Shown here: positions 48,088-60,166 of the stretch, in pieces
Layout: the number at the start of each line of letters is the position of its first letter
How positions within the stretch are numbered: position 1 is the stretch's first letter
Assembly (NCBI RefSeq): GCF_027409185.1
Contig: NC_084478.1
Location: forward strand, 81,761,624 to 81,825,623
From: Cynocephalus volans
Lineage: Eukaryota > Chordata > Mammalia > Dermoptera > Cynocephalidae
Length of the DNA stretch: 64,000 nucleotides
Reading direction: 5' to 3'
Program-made: the position numbers and the translations under genes
Notes under the pieces: generated by a model
Told to the model about the DNA's origin: nothing
Seen by the model: the letters and a program-made list of their open reading frames with translations, nothing else
Database searches by the model: none

Positions 48088-48339
48088 AGTTCACCACCAC
48101 ACAGCCACCATACAAGAAATCCTCATTGGAGTATTGGACCTGGCATCTGAAAAACAAGCATCGCTACTATGAATACACAAGAAGAACAACACCCACCAGT
48201 AGAATGAAAACGCAAATGACAAAAAGAAAGGAACTTTATTTAACCACCTCAAGAAAACAACAACACGGAAGACTAACAATAATGAAGAAAGAAAAGAACA
48301 AAAGATATTTTAAACAGCCAAACAAATATCGATAAAATG

Positions 48340-50897
48340 CCTGGAGTAAATCGACACCTTTAAATAATAACTCTTAATGTAAAAGGAATAAATCCCCACT
48401 CAAAAGACACAGACTGGTTGAATTACAAAGATAGACCCTACAACGTGCAGTCTTCAAGAGACCCACCTCACCTGTAAAAACACACACAGATTAAGAGTGA
48501 AAGGATAGAAAAAGATATACCGCTCAAGTAGAAAACAAAAAATGAGCATGAGTAGCTATTCTTATACCAGATAAAATAAACTTTAAACCAAAAACCACAA
48601 AAAGAGACAAAGAAAGCCACTGTATGATGATACAGGGATCGATCCAGTTAGAAGACACTACAATCATAAATATGTATGCACCCAACATCAGAGCAGCTAG
48701 ATATATGAAGAAAACTCTATTAGACTCAAAGAAAGAGATAGACCCAAATACCATAATAGTTGGGGACTTGAACACCCCTCTCTCAATATTGGACAGGTCA
48801 TCTAGGGAAAAAATCAAAAGAGAAGCATAAGATCTAAACAGCACTTTAGAACAATTGGATTTGGCAGACATCTACATAACATTTCATCCAAAATCCAAGG
48901 AATATACATTCTTCTCATCAGCACATGGAACAGTCCCCAGGATAGACCAATATTAGGTCACAAATCAAGTCTCAACAAATTTTAAAAGATCAAAATTATT
49001 TCATGTATTTTTTCAGACTACAATGAACTAAAACTAGAAATCAATAACAAACGAAACTCTGGAAACTATACAAATGCATGGAAATTAAACAACATTCTCC
49101 TGAATGACATAGAGGTGAAAGAAGAAATGAAACAGATAATCAAAACATATCTTGAAACTAACAAAATAATGACACATCATATCAAAACCTGTGGGATACT
49201 GCAAAAGCAGTACACAGAGGGAAGTTTATCACAATAAACACTTACCTCAGAAGAATAAAAAGAGTGCGAATAAACAACCTAATGCTACACCTCAAAGAAA
49301 AGGAAAAACAAGCACAATCCAACCCCAAAGTTAGTAGACAGAATGAAATAATTAAGACCAGAGCAGAGCAAAATGAAATAGAGTCTCCAAAAATGATATG
49401 GAAGATCAATGAAACAAAAACTTGGTTTTTTGAGAAGATAAACAAAATAGACAAGCTGTTAACTTGGGTAACTAAAAATGAAGAGAGAAGACACAAATAA
49501 CAAAAATTAGAAATGAAAAAGGAGACATTATAACCAATACCACAGAATCAAAGAGACTATTACAAACAGCCATATGCCAACAAATTTGAAAATCTGGAGG
49601 AAATGGACAAATTTCTGGACACATACAAACTACCAAGACTGAACCAAGAAGACACAGAAAGCCTGAACAGACCAATAACAAGCAACAAGATCAAAGCAGT
49701 AAACAACAGTCTCCCAACAAAGAAAACCCCAGGACTGGATGGCTTTACTGCTGAATTCTACCAAACATTTAAAGAAGAATTAGTACCAATTCTCTTCAAA
49801 CTATTCCAAAAAATTAAAACAGAGGCCATTCTCCCAAACTCATTCTATGAGGCAAACATCACCCTGATACCAAAACCAGATGAAGATACAACAAAAAAAG
49901 AAAACTATATGTCAATATCTTTGATGAGTATTGATGAAAAAATCCTAAAAATAGAATAGAGCAACACATCAAAAAATTATATAGCACGATCAAGTGGGAT
50001 TCATCCCAGGTAAGCAAGGATGGTTCAACATACAGAAGCCAATAAATGTGATACACCAGATCAACAAAATCAAAGACAAAAAACATGTAATTATCTCAAT
50101 AGATGCAGAGAAAGCATTTGACAAAATTCAGCATTCATTCATGATAAAGACTGTCTATATATTTGGTAGAGAAAGAAAATATCTCAGCACAATTAAAGCC
50201 ATATATGACAAACCCACTGCCAAAATCATGCAGAATGTGGAAAAGTTGAAAGATTTTCCCTTAAGAATGGGGACATGATAAGAATGCCCATTCTCACTAC
50301 TTCTATTCATCCTAGTATGGGAAATACTAGCCAGAGCAATCAGGGAAGAGAAAGAAATAAAGGGCATCCAGATTGGAAAAGATGATGTCAAATTGTCCCT
50401 GTTTACAGATGGCATGATCGTATATAGAGAGGAGCCAAAGACTACAAAAAAACTCTCAGAATTGATAAACTATTTCAGCAAATTTTCAGGATGCAACATG
50501 AGCACTCAAAAATCGGTAGCATTTTTACACCCCATCAATGAACTTGCACAAAAAAAAAAATCAAGAAAGCTAATCCAATTAAATATGCACCAATAAAATA
50601 AGATATCTAGGAACAAAGGTAACCAAGGATGTGAAATATCTCTATGATGAGAAGCAAAAATCACTGTTGAAAGAAATTATATAGGACACAAGGAGATGGA
50701 AAGATATTCCATGCTCTTGTATTGGAAGAATTAACATTGTGAAAATGTCCATACTACTAAAAGTGATCTACAGATTCAACTCATTCCCCATCAAAATACC
50801 AATGACATTCTTCACAGAAATGAAAAGAACAATCCTAACATACATATGGAGCAAAAAAAGACCCCGGATAGCCAAAGCAATCATGAGCAAAGAAAAA

Positions 50898-50961
<64 letters not shown>

Positions 50962-52185
50962 AGCTGGAGGCATGACATGACCATATTATACTACAAAACT
51001 ATAGTAACCAAAACGGCATGGTACTGTCATAAAAACAGTCACATGGACCAATGGAACAAAATAGAGAACCTAGAAATCACCCCTTATACCTGCAGACAAC
51101 TGATCTTCAACAAAGACACCAAGAATATACACTGGGGAAAAGACTGCCTCTTCGATAAATGGTGCTTGGGAAAATTGGACATTCATATGTAGGAGAATGA
51201 AACTAGACCCATACCTTTCACCGTATACCAAACTCAACCCAAAATGGATTAAGGAATTAAATATATGTCCTGTTACTATAAAATCCCTAACAGAAAACAT
51301 AGGGAAACACTTCAGGAAGTAGGACTGGGCAAAGACGTTATGCATACAACCCGAAAAGCACAGACAACAAAAGGAAAAATAAACAAATGGGATTATAGCA
51401 AACTAAAAAGCTTCTGCATGGCAGCAGAAGAAATAATTAACAGAGGAAAAAGACAACCAACAGAATAGGAGAAAATATTTGCAAAATATGCATCCAACAA
51501 AGGATTAATATCCAGAATATACAAGGAACTCAAACAACTTAGTAAAAAAAAAACAAGTAATTTGATTTAAAAATGGGCAAGGAAGCTGAATAGGCATTTC
51601 TCCAAAGGAAGATATATGAATGGTCAACAGACACATGAAAAAGTGCTCAGCATCACTAGGCATCAGGGAAATGCAAATCAAAACCATATTGAGATATCAT
51701 CTCACTCTAGTTAGACTGACTGTTATCAAAAAGAATAACAAATGCTGACAAGGATGCAGAGAAAGGGGAACCCTCCTACACTGTTGGTGGGACTGTAAAA
51801 TGGTGCAGCCATCATGGAAAATGGTATGGAGTTTCCTCAAATGACTGTGGATAGAACTTCCATATGACCCAGCAATCCCACTGTTGGGTGTGTACCCAAA
51901 GGAATGGAAATCACCATGTCGACGGGATGTCTGTACTCCCATGTTTATTGCAGCTCTATTTATGATAGCCAAGAGTTGGAATCAACCTAAATGCCCATCA
52001 ACAGATGAGTGGATAAGGAAAATGTGGTATGTTTATACAATGGAATGGTACTCTTCTATAAAAAAGAATGCAATACTGACATTTGCAGCAACATGGATGA
52101 ACTTAGAGAAAATTATGTTAAGTGAAATGAGCCAGGCACAGAAAGAGAAATACCACATGCCCTCACTTATATGTGGGAACTAATA
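48340..52185 (+). pseudogene. L1-3 ORF2, broken
   Basis: Open pieces follow the L1 ORF2 order. Endonuclease at 48,624-48,830 keeps VGDLNTPLS with its Asp. The linker is at 49,264-49,500 and the RT start at 49,603-49,959 ([20 protein letters not shown]). RT palm at 49,994-50,278 keeps [11 protein letters not shown] and [13 protein letters not shown]. At 50,398-50,412 the FADD catalytic box reads FTDG, so both metal-binding Asp positions are altered or displaced. An (AAAT)n expansion at 50,895-50,962 interrupts the frame. The C-terminal part (51,884-52,183) is open and includes TDEWIRKMWYVYTMEWYSS. Confidence 0.88.
50895..50962. repeat. (AAAT)n microsatellite inside L1-3 ORF2
   Basis: About 16 units of 'aaat' lie exactly where related L1s have a short A-rich lysine codon run. 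Expanded after or during retrotransposition. Confidence 0.95.
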
Positions 52186-52492
52186 AAAAAATAAACAAAT
52201 AAATAAAAAAGGTAAAGAAAGATACAACAATCACAGTAATGTGTTGAACTTTTTAAGAGAATAGAACAGAACTGAGGTTTCCAGGGGTGGGAAAGGGGGA
52301 GAGGGAGAGGAGAAAGGGAAGAATTGGTAAAGGGTCATGAAAATTGATTACATTGTATAATGATGTACTAATTATCCTTATTTGAACATCATATATTGCA
52401 CACTGGTGTTGATGTTCAATGCTGTACCCCACTGATAACGTACAGTCAACTATGTCCCAATAAAAAAATTAAAAAACAGAATATTTGTAGGA

Positions 52493-52829
52493 ATAAAAAA
52501 TATCCAGCATCTAACAAAGTAAAATTCACAGTGTCTGGCATCCAGACAAACCAGGCATGCAAACACACGGGGAAATACTCTCCTGTAACAAGGGGGGAAA
52601 TCAATTGAAGGAGACTCCAAACTGACAAAGATATTAAAATTAGACAAGGACATTTAAAACAGTCATAATAATATTCCATGTGTTGAAAAGGTTAAATTGA
52701 GTCATGGAAGACATTTACCAAAAGTAATCAAAATTGGACTTCAAGAAATGAAAACTACAACATGTGAGATAAAAAATAGAATGGATGGAATGTACAGCAT
52801 ACTAAACTCTGCAAAAGAAAAAAATAGTG
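52493..52829 (+). mobile_element. Old L1M 5'UTR/ORF1, host of L1-3 and the solo LTR
   Basis: 'cacagtgtctggcatccaga', 'ccaggcatgcaaacacacgg', 'gacaaggacatttaaaacag', 'ttccatgtgttgaaaaggtt'. Continues after the solo LTR at 53,669. Confidence 0.8.
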
Positions 52830-53662
52830 TGTAGAAGGTTAGAAATCTTGATTCTCATTTGATTTTTAGAATAGGGTTTTTAGGTAATGCATGTATGGGA
52901 CAAAAGTCCTTGATTGAGGGCCAAGTCCACAGCCAGTGGCCAGTAACCTATCTAATCAATTCTAATCAAGTATATGTTGATTCTCAGTTGATTTTTAGAA
53001 TAGGGTTTTTAGGTAGTGCATGTATGTGACAAAAGTCCTCGATTAAGGGACAAAAGTCCACAGCCAGTGGGCAAAAGTCCATCTAATTAATTCTAGTCAC
53101 TGTTTAGGGATGGGATTATGTACTTTGACTACTTAACATACTGATTGTTGTTAAAAGATGTTGAAAGGACTGATGTAGAGAAAAATATGAAAAAATGTTT
53201 GCTAAGGGCAAGCTGTTTGTTGGTGGAAACTTGAGAGACAATTATCATAAGAATGCAACTTTTGCTTAAATCATTTAAGGAGAGGTTATATTTTGGATCA
53301 GATAATGATTGCAGTCTGATCAATTTAGCGTTTTGGAGATCGTACTTTGGAATGTCACCTTGTTAATTTAAATGATGCTACTAGTTTCCATTATTTAAGC
53401 TATACTTAGCTGTAGATAACTTTTGTCATATTGCCTATGTCCTTGTGTCCTTTTAAAATGATTGAATCAACTGATTTTTCTTGTAAAACTTCCTTATGTT
53501 TACAATAAAAAACAGAAACTAACTTTGAATCAGAGCTGTACCCAGTTTTCTCCTTTTCACAGAGGAGTTGCTGAGGTGCAGTCCTTTTGGGCTTCTCATT
53601 GCTTTCATGTTGCTTTGAGTAATCCTTTCTTGCATCTCCATTACACAGCAAAAAGTGTAACA
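52830..53662 (+). mobile_element. Solo LTR (833 bp) with duplicated U3 block
   Basis: Begins TGTAGAAGG and ends GTGTAACA, flanked by perfect 6-bp direct repeats atagtg (52,824-52,829 and 53,663-53,668). U3 contains two tandem copies of a 129-bp block (52,848-52,976 and 52,977-about 53,105) that share 'tttttagaatagggttttta' and 'gacaaaagtcc'. A poly(A) signal AATAAA is at about 53,505-53,510, which fixes the orientation as plus. A 6-bp duplication is usual for class II (betaretrovirus-like) elements; I do not recognise the family. Duplicated U3 blocks in retroviruses are commonly enhancers. Confidence 0.82.
52848..53105. repeat. 129-bp tandem duplication (two copies) in LTR U3
   Basis: The two copies are roughly 85-90% alike by eye and differ by substitutions and small indels near the 3' end, so the duplication is not recent. 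The second copy adds extra 'caaaagtcc' sub-repeats. Confidence 0.9.
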
Positions 53663-53668
53663 ATAGTG

Positions 53669-53913
53669 AGCCCAAAGACATAGCAATATAAACTATACAA
53701 ATAATACACAGAGAGAAATTTGAAGTGCAAAAAAAGAACAGGTTATCTGGAAGCTGCAGAACAACTTTAAGTTTCCTAAAATATATGGAATTGGGGTCAC
53801 TAAAGGAGGGAGGCATAAAAATAACTAAAGAAATAATGGCCAAAAACGTCCCAAACTTGTTGAAAATTATATACCTACAGACATAAGGCTCAAAAGCCCC
53901 AACTACTAGAAAC
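53669..53913 (+). mobile_element. Old L1M ORF1 segment between two LTRs
   Basis: 'agaagctgcag'-type ORF1 sequence: 'ctgcagaacaactttaagtt', 'actaaagaaataatggccaa', 'gtcccaaacttgttgaaaat'. Confidence 0.7.
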
Positions 53914-53918
53914 ATGAA

Positions 53919-54368
53919 TGTATTAGTCCATTTCTGTTGCTTATAACAAAATACCTGAAACTAGGTGATTTATAAAGAAAATGAAATTTATTGATTACAG
54001 ATTCTGTGGCTGGAAGTCCATTGTCCAGGGAACATAGTGATGAAGGCCTTGGTGGTGGCGACAGTGATGGCAGGGTGTCACATTGCAAAATGGCGGAGCA
54101 GAGGGAGAGTAATCTCCTCAGTCACTCACTTTTTAAAACCCTCAGAATTATGCCCCTGACCACCATGATTAATCCATTCCCTACTGCAAGGTTCTACAAT
54201 CCAATCACTTCTTCAAGGCTCCACCTTTCAAATACCATAATAGGATTTCCCACCCTCTTAATGGTCACAGTGGGGGCTAAAATTCTAATACATAAAACTT
54301 GGGGGACACAATTCAAGCTTCGGGGAGTTTTGGGGGGACTAAATAATTCAATAATTCAATCCACTACA
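53919..54368 (-). mobile_element. MaLR (MST-type) solo LTR, 450 bp, intact ends
   Basis: Plus-strand ends are TGTATTAG and CCACTACA, flanked by 5-bp repeats atgaa (53,914-53,918 and 54,369-54,373), the duplication size of ERVL-MaLR elements. Internally it is the complement of the two LTRs at 15.9 and 16.8 kb ('accaccatgattaatccattcc', 'cttcaaggctccacctttc'). Confidence 0.9.
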
Positions 54369-54373
54369 ATGAA

Positions 54374-54990
54374 GAAAACTTCATCAAGGCCCATCAGAAT
54401 CTAAGTTCTCAGGTGCATCTATAGAGAGAAATCTGAAAGGCAGTCAGAGAAAAGAAAGTCACATTACAGTAAGAGAAACATAGGTAAGGATAGCAGCAGA
54501 TTACTTGTCAACAATGCAAGTAAAGAAAGGGGAGCAACATCTTTAAAGCACAGAAGACCAAAACTGTTCATGCTTGACATCTATACTGGGCAAAAAGAGC
54601 TTTCAAGAAGGAAAGTGAAATAATGGCTCTTTCAACATTCAAAATCTCAAAGAATTTATCATCAGAAGACTGCAAGAAATATTAAATGAGGTTCTTCAGG
54701 CAGAAGGAAAATATTACCAGAGGAGAAACGTGGATCTATTCAAAAGATTAAAGAGCACAGGAAATGGCAAATGCATGGGTACACACATAAGATTTTTCCT
54801 AGTTATTTCAAATATCATTGACTGTTTAATAATAATAATGCATAGTGGGGTTTATGAGACATGTAGAAGTAAAATGTATTACAATAGCACAAAGGTCAGG
54901 AGAGACAAAATGAAAACATACTATTGTAATATCGTTATAATATACGTGATGTTTATAACGTCACTTGAAGTTAGACAGAAATAAGATAAA
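54374..54990 (+). mobile_element. Old L1M ORF1 C-terminal part
   Basis: 'gaaaggcagtcagagaaaag', 'gtaaagaaaggggagcaacat', 'tttcaagaaggaaagtgaaa', 'aggttcttcaggcagaagg'. It becomes unrecognisable near 55 kb. Confidence 0.65.
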
Positions 54991-55134
54991 GATATATGAT
55001 ACAAATTTTAAAACAACCAGCAAAATGATAAAACAATGGAAGAGACATTTGATAGGAGGCATGATGAGGGCTTGGGGTCATGGAAGATATCACCTGGGAT
55101 GAGCCCAACAGTCGACAGAGATCAATATGATGAA

Positions 55135-55599
55135 TTAATCCATTTGTGAGGCTGAGGCCATAATTGGGAATGAATCCAGCTGTGGTTCTGATGTTATTAT
55201 CAAAGATAAGTCCAGGTGCTGGGCTAAGATCATCTGATGGACCATCAAGCAGTAACAGAAGTGGTTGAGAGTGAGACCGTGGACCTCACTGTGTTTGTAA
55301 TAATCTTGGGCTGAATTTAGGACCTTCAGATGTAAAGCCTTGTTGGTTGCAGACTCACAGAAGTGCATGAATATAGTTGGATAAAGAAGGGCACGATAAG
55401 CAAGAAAAGAGGCTGCCATCTTGTAATTACTTTGGGAATATAATCCCCACATGAAGATTTCCATTGCCCTTTCAGTGATGATCTGACATGTATTTCGAGA
55501 GGCAAGATCTGGGCATAGAGACATTAATTCAAGCATCTTAACAGTGTTGCATGCCACAAGTATGAGCGCTTCCTCCTGTGTGGTGTTACTCTTGTGAGT
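55135..55599 (-). other. Unassigned 155-codon open stretch
   Basis: The minus strand is open for 155 codons (55,599 to the stop at 55,135-55,137), with no ATG until codon 22 (KMLELMSLCPD). The composition is like a helical cytosolic protein (for example NYKMAASFLAYRALLYP). I recognise no family. It lies 3' of the ERV-B integrase, where env or 3' sequence would be expected, but it has no membrane segment. Stretches of this length occur by chance a few times in 64 kb, so it may mean nothing. Confidence 0.25.
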
Positions 55600-56161
55600 T
55601 TAGAATAGCCTATTTTAAAAGAGACTGTTTTGAACACTAGAAAATTTCACAAGTGAAGTGGGAATGAAATTATGGTTCCATTTAATGGTCTGCTACAGCA
55701 GTATTGTTAAAGATGCCAAATAAGTACATGTGGCAGTGAGGCCAAAATATAGTCCAGTAGCTGTCCTATTTCCAGGTGTGGTTCTCCCGATGACCTGCAG
55801 TATCCCAGGCCCACGTTATTACCCATAGTGAGCGTAGCCAGGCTACCATAAGCAAGAAGGCCAAACAAGAATATGTGTGCTGTGAGAATGCTGTAACCCG
55901 AGGCACTGGGGAGCCGCTGACAGGATGGGCACAGTGTGGACTGGTTAACATCCTCATTCCATGTCTGTGTGGATGAGCGTAGCCTGCATTCTTTAGTGGA
56001 GGATGCTCTTGGATGAGACCAATTTTTTTATCCTTGGCTCTTTCTGCTCTACACTATGTTGTGGGTGTGGGTCCTGGAGCTATGTTCTCTACTTTGAGTG
56101 ACATTATTAATGAAACATCCATGGCAGCCAGAAAATTTGGGCAAAGCTGGTAGCTTAGGCA

Positions 56162-56213
56162 CATCATCATCATCATCATCATCATCACCACCACCACCAT
56201 CACCATCACCATG
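56162..56213. repeat. (ATC)n/(ACC)n microsatellite
   Basis: About nine 'atc' units pass into 'accaccacc' and 'atcacc' units. It produces the Ser/Pro-rich plus-strand frame at 56,098-56,439, which is not a gene. Confidence 0.95.
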
Positions 56214-56499
56214 CCAGCATAGCTCTAAAAGATTGCCAGAGGGTCAGTCAATAATGAGTGGATCACAACTAACAATTTATACTTGCTCTAGCTTCCATCT
56301 TAGTTGGAATGGGGGCTGGAATGAAAAAGGGGTAGATAAAAGGGGAGGAGAGGCAGAGAAGAATGCCCAGTTTAGTGTAAACCTGATATGCCAAGTGTTA
56401 CCAAAGAACCAAAGACAGCCAGGAAAGAAAATTGATTGAAGTGTTTTTGTGCACTTTAATATGGAATAAGTGGCCACGAGGCCAGAAATTTAGTATAAA

Positions 56500-56960
56500 G
56501 GGGTCACAGGAAGGAGGAAGAGCCATTTAGGAGACCATATATTTTTTTCTTATTTCAGTAAGGTTTGCTTAAGCAAGCCACTGTGACACTCTATAAGACC
56601 TGCTGCCTCAGGACAACAGGCAAGGTGAATATTCCATTGAATTCCTTGTTCAAGGGTCCAGTATTGTGTGCTTTGAGAAGTAAAGTGAGTGCATTGGACA
56701 CCGTTGATAATGTCCAGAACTCCATAGGGAATGAACTGTGTTTTGGGGAGGCACTGTAAGGTAGGTTAAACAATGGCAGTTCTAGTGTATCGGGAGAGCA
56801 AGATGCTGGTGCACCTATTCACCAGGGTCAAGGTATATAATGAGTGGCACCAGTAGAGGGAGGCAGTGGCCTGATAAAATCACTCATGGGGTAGCATTCC
56901 AGAGATTATACCACCAATGCCAGCTCTTTCTCTATAGAGTGCATTAGCTTGTCAGCATAT
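56500..56960 (-). pseudogene. ERV-B integrase remnant
   Basis: The core-domain start is near 56,885 (FIRPLPPSTG). The most conserved piece is at 56,589-56,612, where the codons read PEAAGLIE, including the third catalytic acidic residue. It is followed by GLLKQTLL in the same frame. The middle of the core is missing or scrambled. Confidence 0.7.
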
Positions 56961-57129
56961 GGGCCATGGCAGAGGAGAGGGGTAGCCCTTTGCATTCAGC
57001 TCAAGCCTCAAGGGCAGAAGGACCTCTACGACCTGATGTTTCATGAGCCCAACAAATCAAAAGTAAGAGAATGGAATCTGGAGTGTTATCTCAAGAAGTT
57101 TGTCCCCAGTCTCTAAAATTATATTAATC

Positions 57130-57362
57130 TATCACCTTGGTCATTAAATTGGGCTTCAGTAGTCTCATCCTTGACGTGGGCATAGATATCCATAACCATA
57201 ATACATACCTTTTATATCTGAAAGGCAAGGAATTTCCAAATTCCTTATCTCAAAGGGGCAGGTAGCAAAATTTTTTGAATGCTTTCTGAATACAGAATTG
57301 TTGCTGCCGTTGCCCGGACCAAATAGCTAGACCATTGGCAATGACTTAGGAGTCTGTAAAGA
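57130..57362 (-). pseudogene. ERV-B RNase H remnant
   Basis: At 57,362-57,298 the minus strand keeps a Thr-Pro-Lys-Ser (from a T-D-S-type) segment, then a Leu-Ala-Ile/Gly-Trp-like block, and near 57,180 a conserved His/Glu-type stretch. It lies between the RT and integrase blocks in the expected order. Confidence 0.5.
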
Positions 57363-58169
57363 GGTGTTACTGGTGCTGATTGCTGTCCAGGGCATCCTCC
57401 ATTGCTAATGTGACTTCCAGAAGTTCAGCCAATTGTGCTAACTGTGGATGCCATCATTTGTTAGGGGTATCCTGGCTAAGGGATGAAAAACATCAGTCCT
57501 CCAACTAGGTCTGTAGCATTTGATGACAGCACTAACATCATAGAGTATATGAACTTCCTTTGGTGTTCACTCAGCTGATCACAAGGGGAGCCCCAGGTAG
57601 CCAAGGAGTCTGAGAGAGGTGACCTCCCAGTGTCATGGCATCTGGCAAGAGATTGAAGATGGGGGAGGCCCCGTCCTCCTGCAGGTGTGATATTACAGAG
57701 GGCTAGGTTTGGGATCTATCCTGTATATGCCATTTCCATTTCAGCAAGGAGGCCTTGGTTGACGTGCCAAGCCCATGGGGGTGCTGCTTCTATAAGCCGG
57801 GTATAGCAGGCAACTAGGTGCAGAAGGTCACAGGTTCAGATTATGTGGGAGCCTCTGTTTCCAGGAGTATCCAGTACGCAAGCAGCAGTTGTTGCTGTAA
57901 TGATATGGGGCCAAAATGAGCAAGATTTTGCCCGAGAAGCCCATGGTGTTTATCATGGGTGGTCCAGAGATTCCAAGAAGCAAAGGAGGTGGTTGCCAGA
58001 GCTTCTAACATAAAGGATTCACCAGGAGGTAGTGAATGAAGTGCCTGTTGTATGGTCCTTTGAGCTGCCTCTAGAGGTTTCTTTTTTTAAAGGGTCCCAT
58101 TCAAAATGGGCCAGTTTGTGAGAGAACATGTAAGTAGGCTGTAACAGTGTTTGCAAATAAGGAATATGT

Positions 58170-58960
58170 TGATTCAAGGAACCACAGAGACCTGATAGTT
58201 GTTGGGCCTCCATGAGAGTGGTTGAGGATGACAAAGTTGGGAGTTGGTTTTAAACTATATCAGGAGTGGGGCAGCCCTCAGTGGTCTAGATGATGCCTAT
58301 AAATTTAACTGAGGTGACCAGCCCATGAACCTTACATGGGGCAATAGCCCGTCTGCTCTCAGTAAGTGCGTGTCTTGTATGAGAGTGTCTAGAGACTCTT
58401 CTCACAGGAGGCTATCATCAAGGCAGTGCCAGACTGAGTGTCTTGGGGAAAACTGTATCCGATTAAGGTATTGCCAACAGGAGTTGTGTGCAATTGGAGG
58501 GCTATTAAGTTACCCTATGGGTAACTGAGTAAAGATGTATTGTGTCCTTTCTAAGGTGAATGTGAACTGAGGCTGAAGGCTCTTAAAAATAGGCACTGCA
58601 AATACAATGTGTTAACCAGATCCGTAGCAGTGGATATAGCAATGGATACGCTATTCTCTGTCAGTGGAAGACTGGATGGCATTGGTCATTGCAACTGTGT
58701 TAGGTGTAGAGGCCTTCATGGGTCATACAGTAGGTAGCATCAAAGTTGTGATGATTGTCCATGAGCCACCATTCTTTCTTTCCAGGTTTATGAGGAGGCA
58801 AAATCGGGCTGTTAAATGGAAATAAAAGTGGAGATAATTACCCCTTCACTTAATAGCTCTTGCATAATGGGTCCCAATCCTCAAAAGCCCTATTTCAATT
58901 TATATTTGGCTCTATTAATAATTTCAAGGGACTGGGGCAGATCTACGGGGTCTTATTCGG
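58170..58960 (-). pseudogene. ERV-B reverse transcriptase remnant
   Basis: The start of the RT domain is near 58,960-58,740, with a Pro-rich SPILPP-like element near 58,800 and a Lys-Glu-Trp motif close by. The catalytic Asp-Asp codons are preserved at 58,414-58,419, preceded by His-Cys-Leu or a frame variant. The connection to the thumb/RNase H side is recognisable at 58,234-58,040 (QHIPYLQTLLQP, then HFEWDP). At least five frame changes and many stops lie between these blocks. Confidence 0.75.
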
Positions 58961-59798
58961 TGAGGCTAACAATAAGGGCTCAGGTTTTAATTTTATTCCA
59001 TTGGGCCTCTCAGCCGGCTAGAGCATTCATCCCAATAATGGAAAATCCAAAGGGGGTGGGAGCTACGACCACTGGAAAACTAGGCACATTTTTGTGCCAG
59101 TGGATGATGTAGAGCAGACTTATTTGCCTTTTTATGTCTGGTAATTCCCCAGAAAACATAGGGAGTTTCTCTCCTAAATTTATCATGGCTTTCAGGGATC
59201 ACTGTAATTGGGAAACCAATATTAATCAAGGTCATAAAAGGTATTGTGTTTGTGGCAAGCAATGAACCCACATGAGAAATTTTCTTTAGGTGTCCACTGA
59301 AGTCCCAGGGGCATGCCTCATGTCAGGGAATGGGGCAGTTGGTCCTGTACCTTGGGGATGGATTTTGGTGAGAAGGAGACTGGATGCTGTATATAGCTTG
59401 TCATAGAAGAACTGACACTTTCCAGGGATATTACCCAAAATCATGTAGTCGGGGCACCCCAGGTCACAGAATCACCAATACCAAGAGTTTTGGCAAGGGC
59501 TCTGCAGGTGATGGGAGGAGGCACAGAAAACTCTGAAGTAGGGGCTTACCTCAGTAGTAGTGCTGCCTTGTAGTAGTGAAGACCTAGGTCTCAGGGCCCT
59601 CTCCATGAGCAGTCAATGATTCCAGGCCATCTAAGACCACTTTAATAGCCCCTTGGCTGATTAAGGATAGTTCGGAAGCCCTATAATTTGTGAGTGTTCC
59701 CATGAGAAATAACAGGTAGGTGTTGGTTTCAGAAGGAGCCTGCTTAAGACTGGCTACGGTTTCCGTCCCTTGGAGTGATGAAATAGTCATGTGCCAAT

Positions 59799-60166
59799 TG
59801 TCTTAGTCCATTTGAGCTGTCATAACAGAATACCAGACTGGGTGACTTACAAACAACATAAATTTATTTCTCACAATTTGGGAGGCTGGAAAGACCATGG
59901 TTGAGGCCCCACCTGATTCAGTGTCTGGCAAGGGTCCACTTTCCTGGTTCGTAGATGGCCATCTTCTCACTGTCTTCACATGGCAGAAGGGGTGAGGGAG
60001 CACTGTGAGGTCTTGTTCATAAGAACAATAATTCTGTTCATGAGGGCTTCACCCCCATGACCTAATCACCTCCCAAAGGCCATACCTCCAGATGCCATCA
60101 AATTAGGGATTAAGTTTCAACATATGAATTTGGAGGGGGGGGAACATAAACGTTCTCTCTATAACA
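59799..60166 (-). mobile_element. MLT1-type MaLR solo LTR in ERV-B
   Basis: Plus-strand ends TGTCTTAGTCC and CTATAACA; complement of MLT1 blocks ('cagactgggtgacttacaaa', 'gatggccatcttctcactg', 'cccatgacctaatcacctcc'). The flanks ccaat and ctgat may be a decayed 5-bp target duplication. Confidence 0.88.

Larger units (their letters stand above)
46409..52476 (+). mobile_element. L1-3: 6.1-kb younger L1 (type B)
   Basis: The longest L1 in the window: 5'UTR remnant, ORF1 (47,230-about 48,190), ORF2 (about 48,340-52,185), 3'UTR and a tail at 52,459-52,476. Target-site duplication gaatatttgtagga at 46,395-46,408 and 52,479-52,492 (16 bp with one mismatch if extended left). The 5'UTR is shorter than that of the element starting at 63,580, so it is mildly 5'-truncated or a different promoter type. 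The insertion site is old L1M 5'UTR/ORF1 sequence. Confidence 0.93.

Noticed and set aside
52848..53105. CRISPR-like or satellite array
   Set aside because: Only two 129-bp copies, inside an LTR with clear ends; it is a U3 duplication.
53406..53915. 169-codon minus-strand open frame
   Set aside because: It runs antisense through the 3' half of the solo LTR and across its target duplication into L1M, so it spans two unrelated elements.
56098..56439. Ser/Pro-rich 113-codon frame
   Set aside because: Created by the (ATC)n/(ACC)n microsatellite within the decayed ERV-B.
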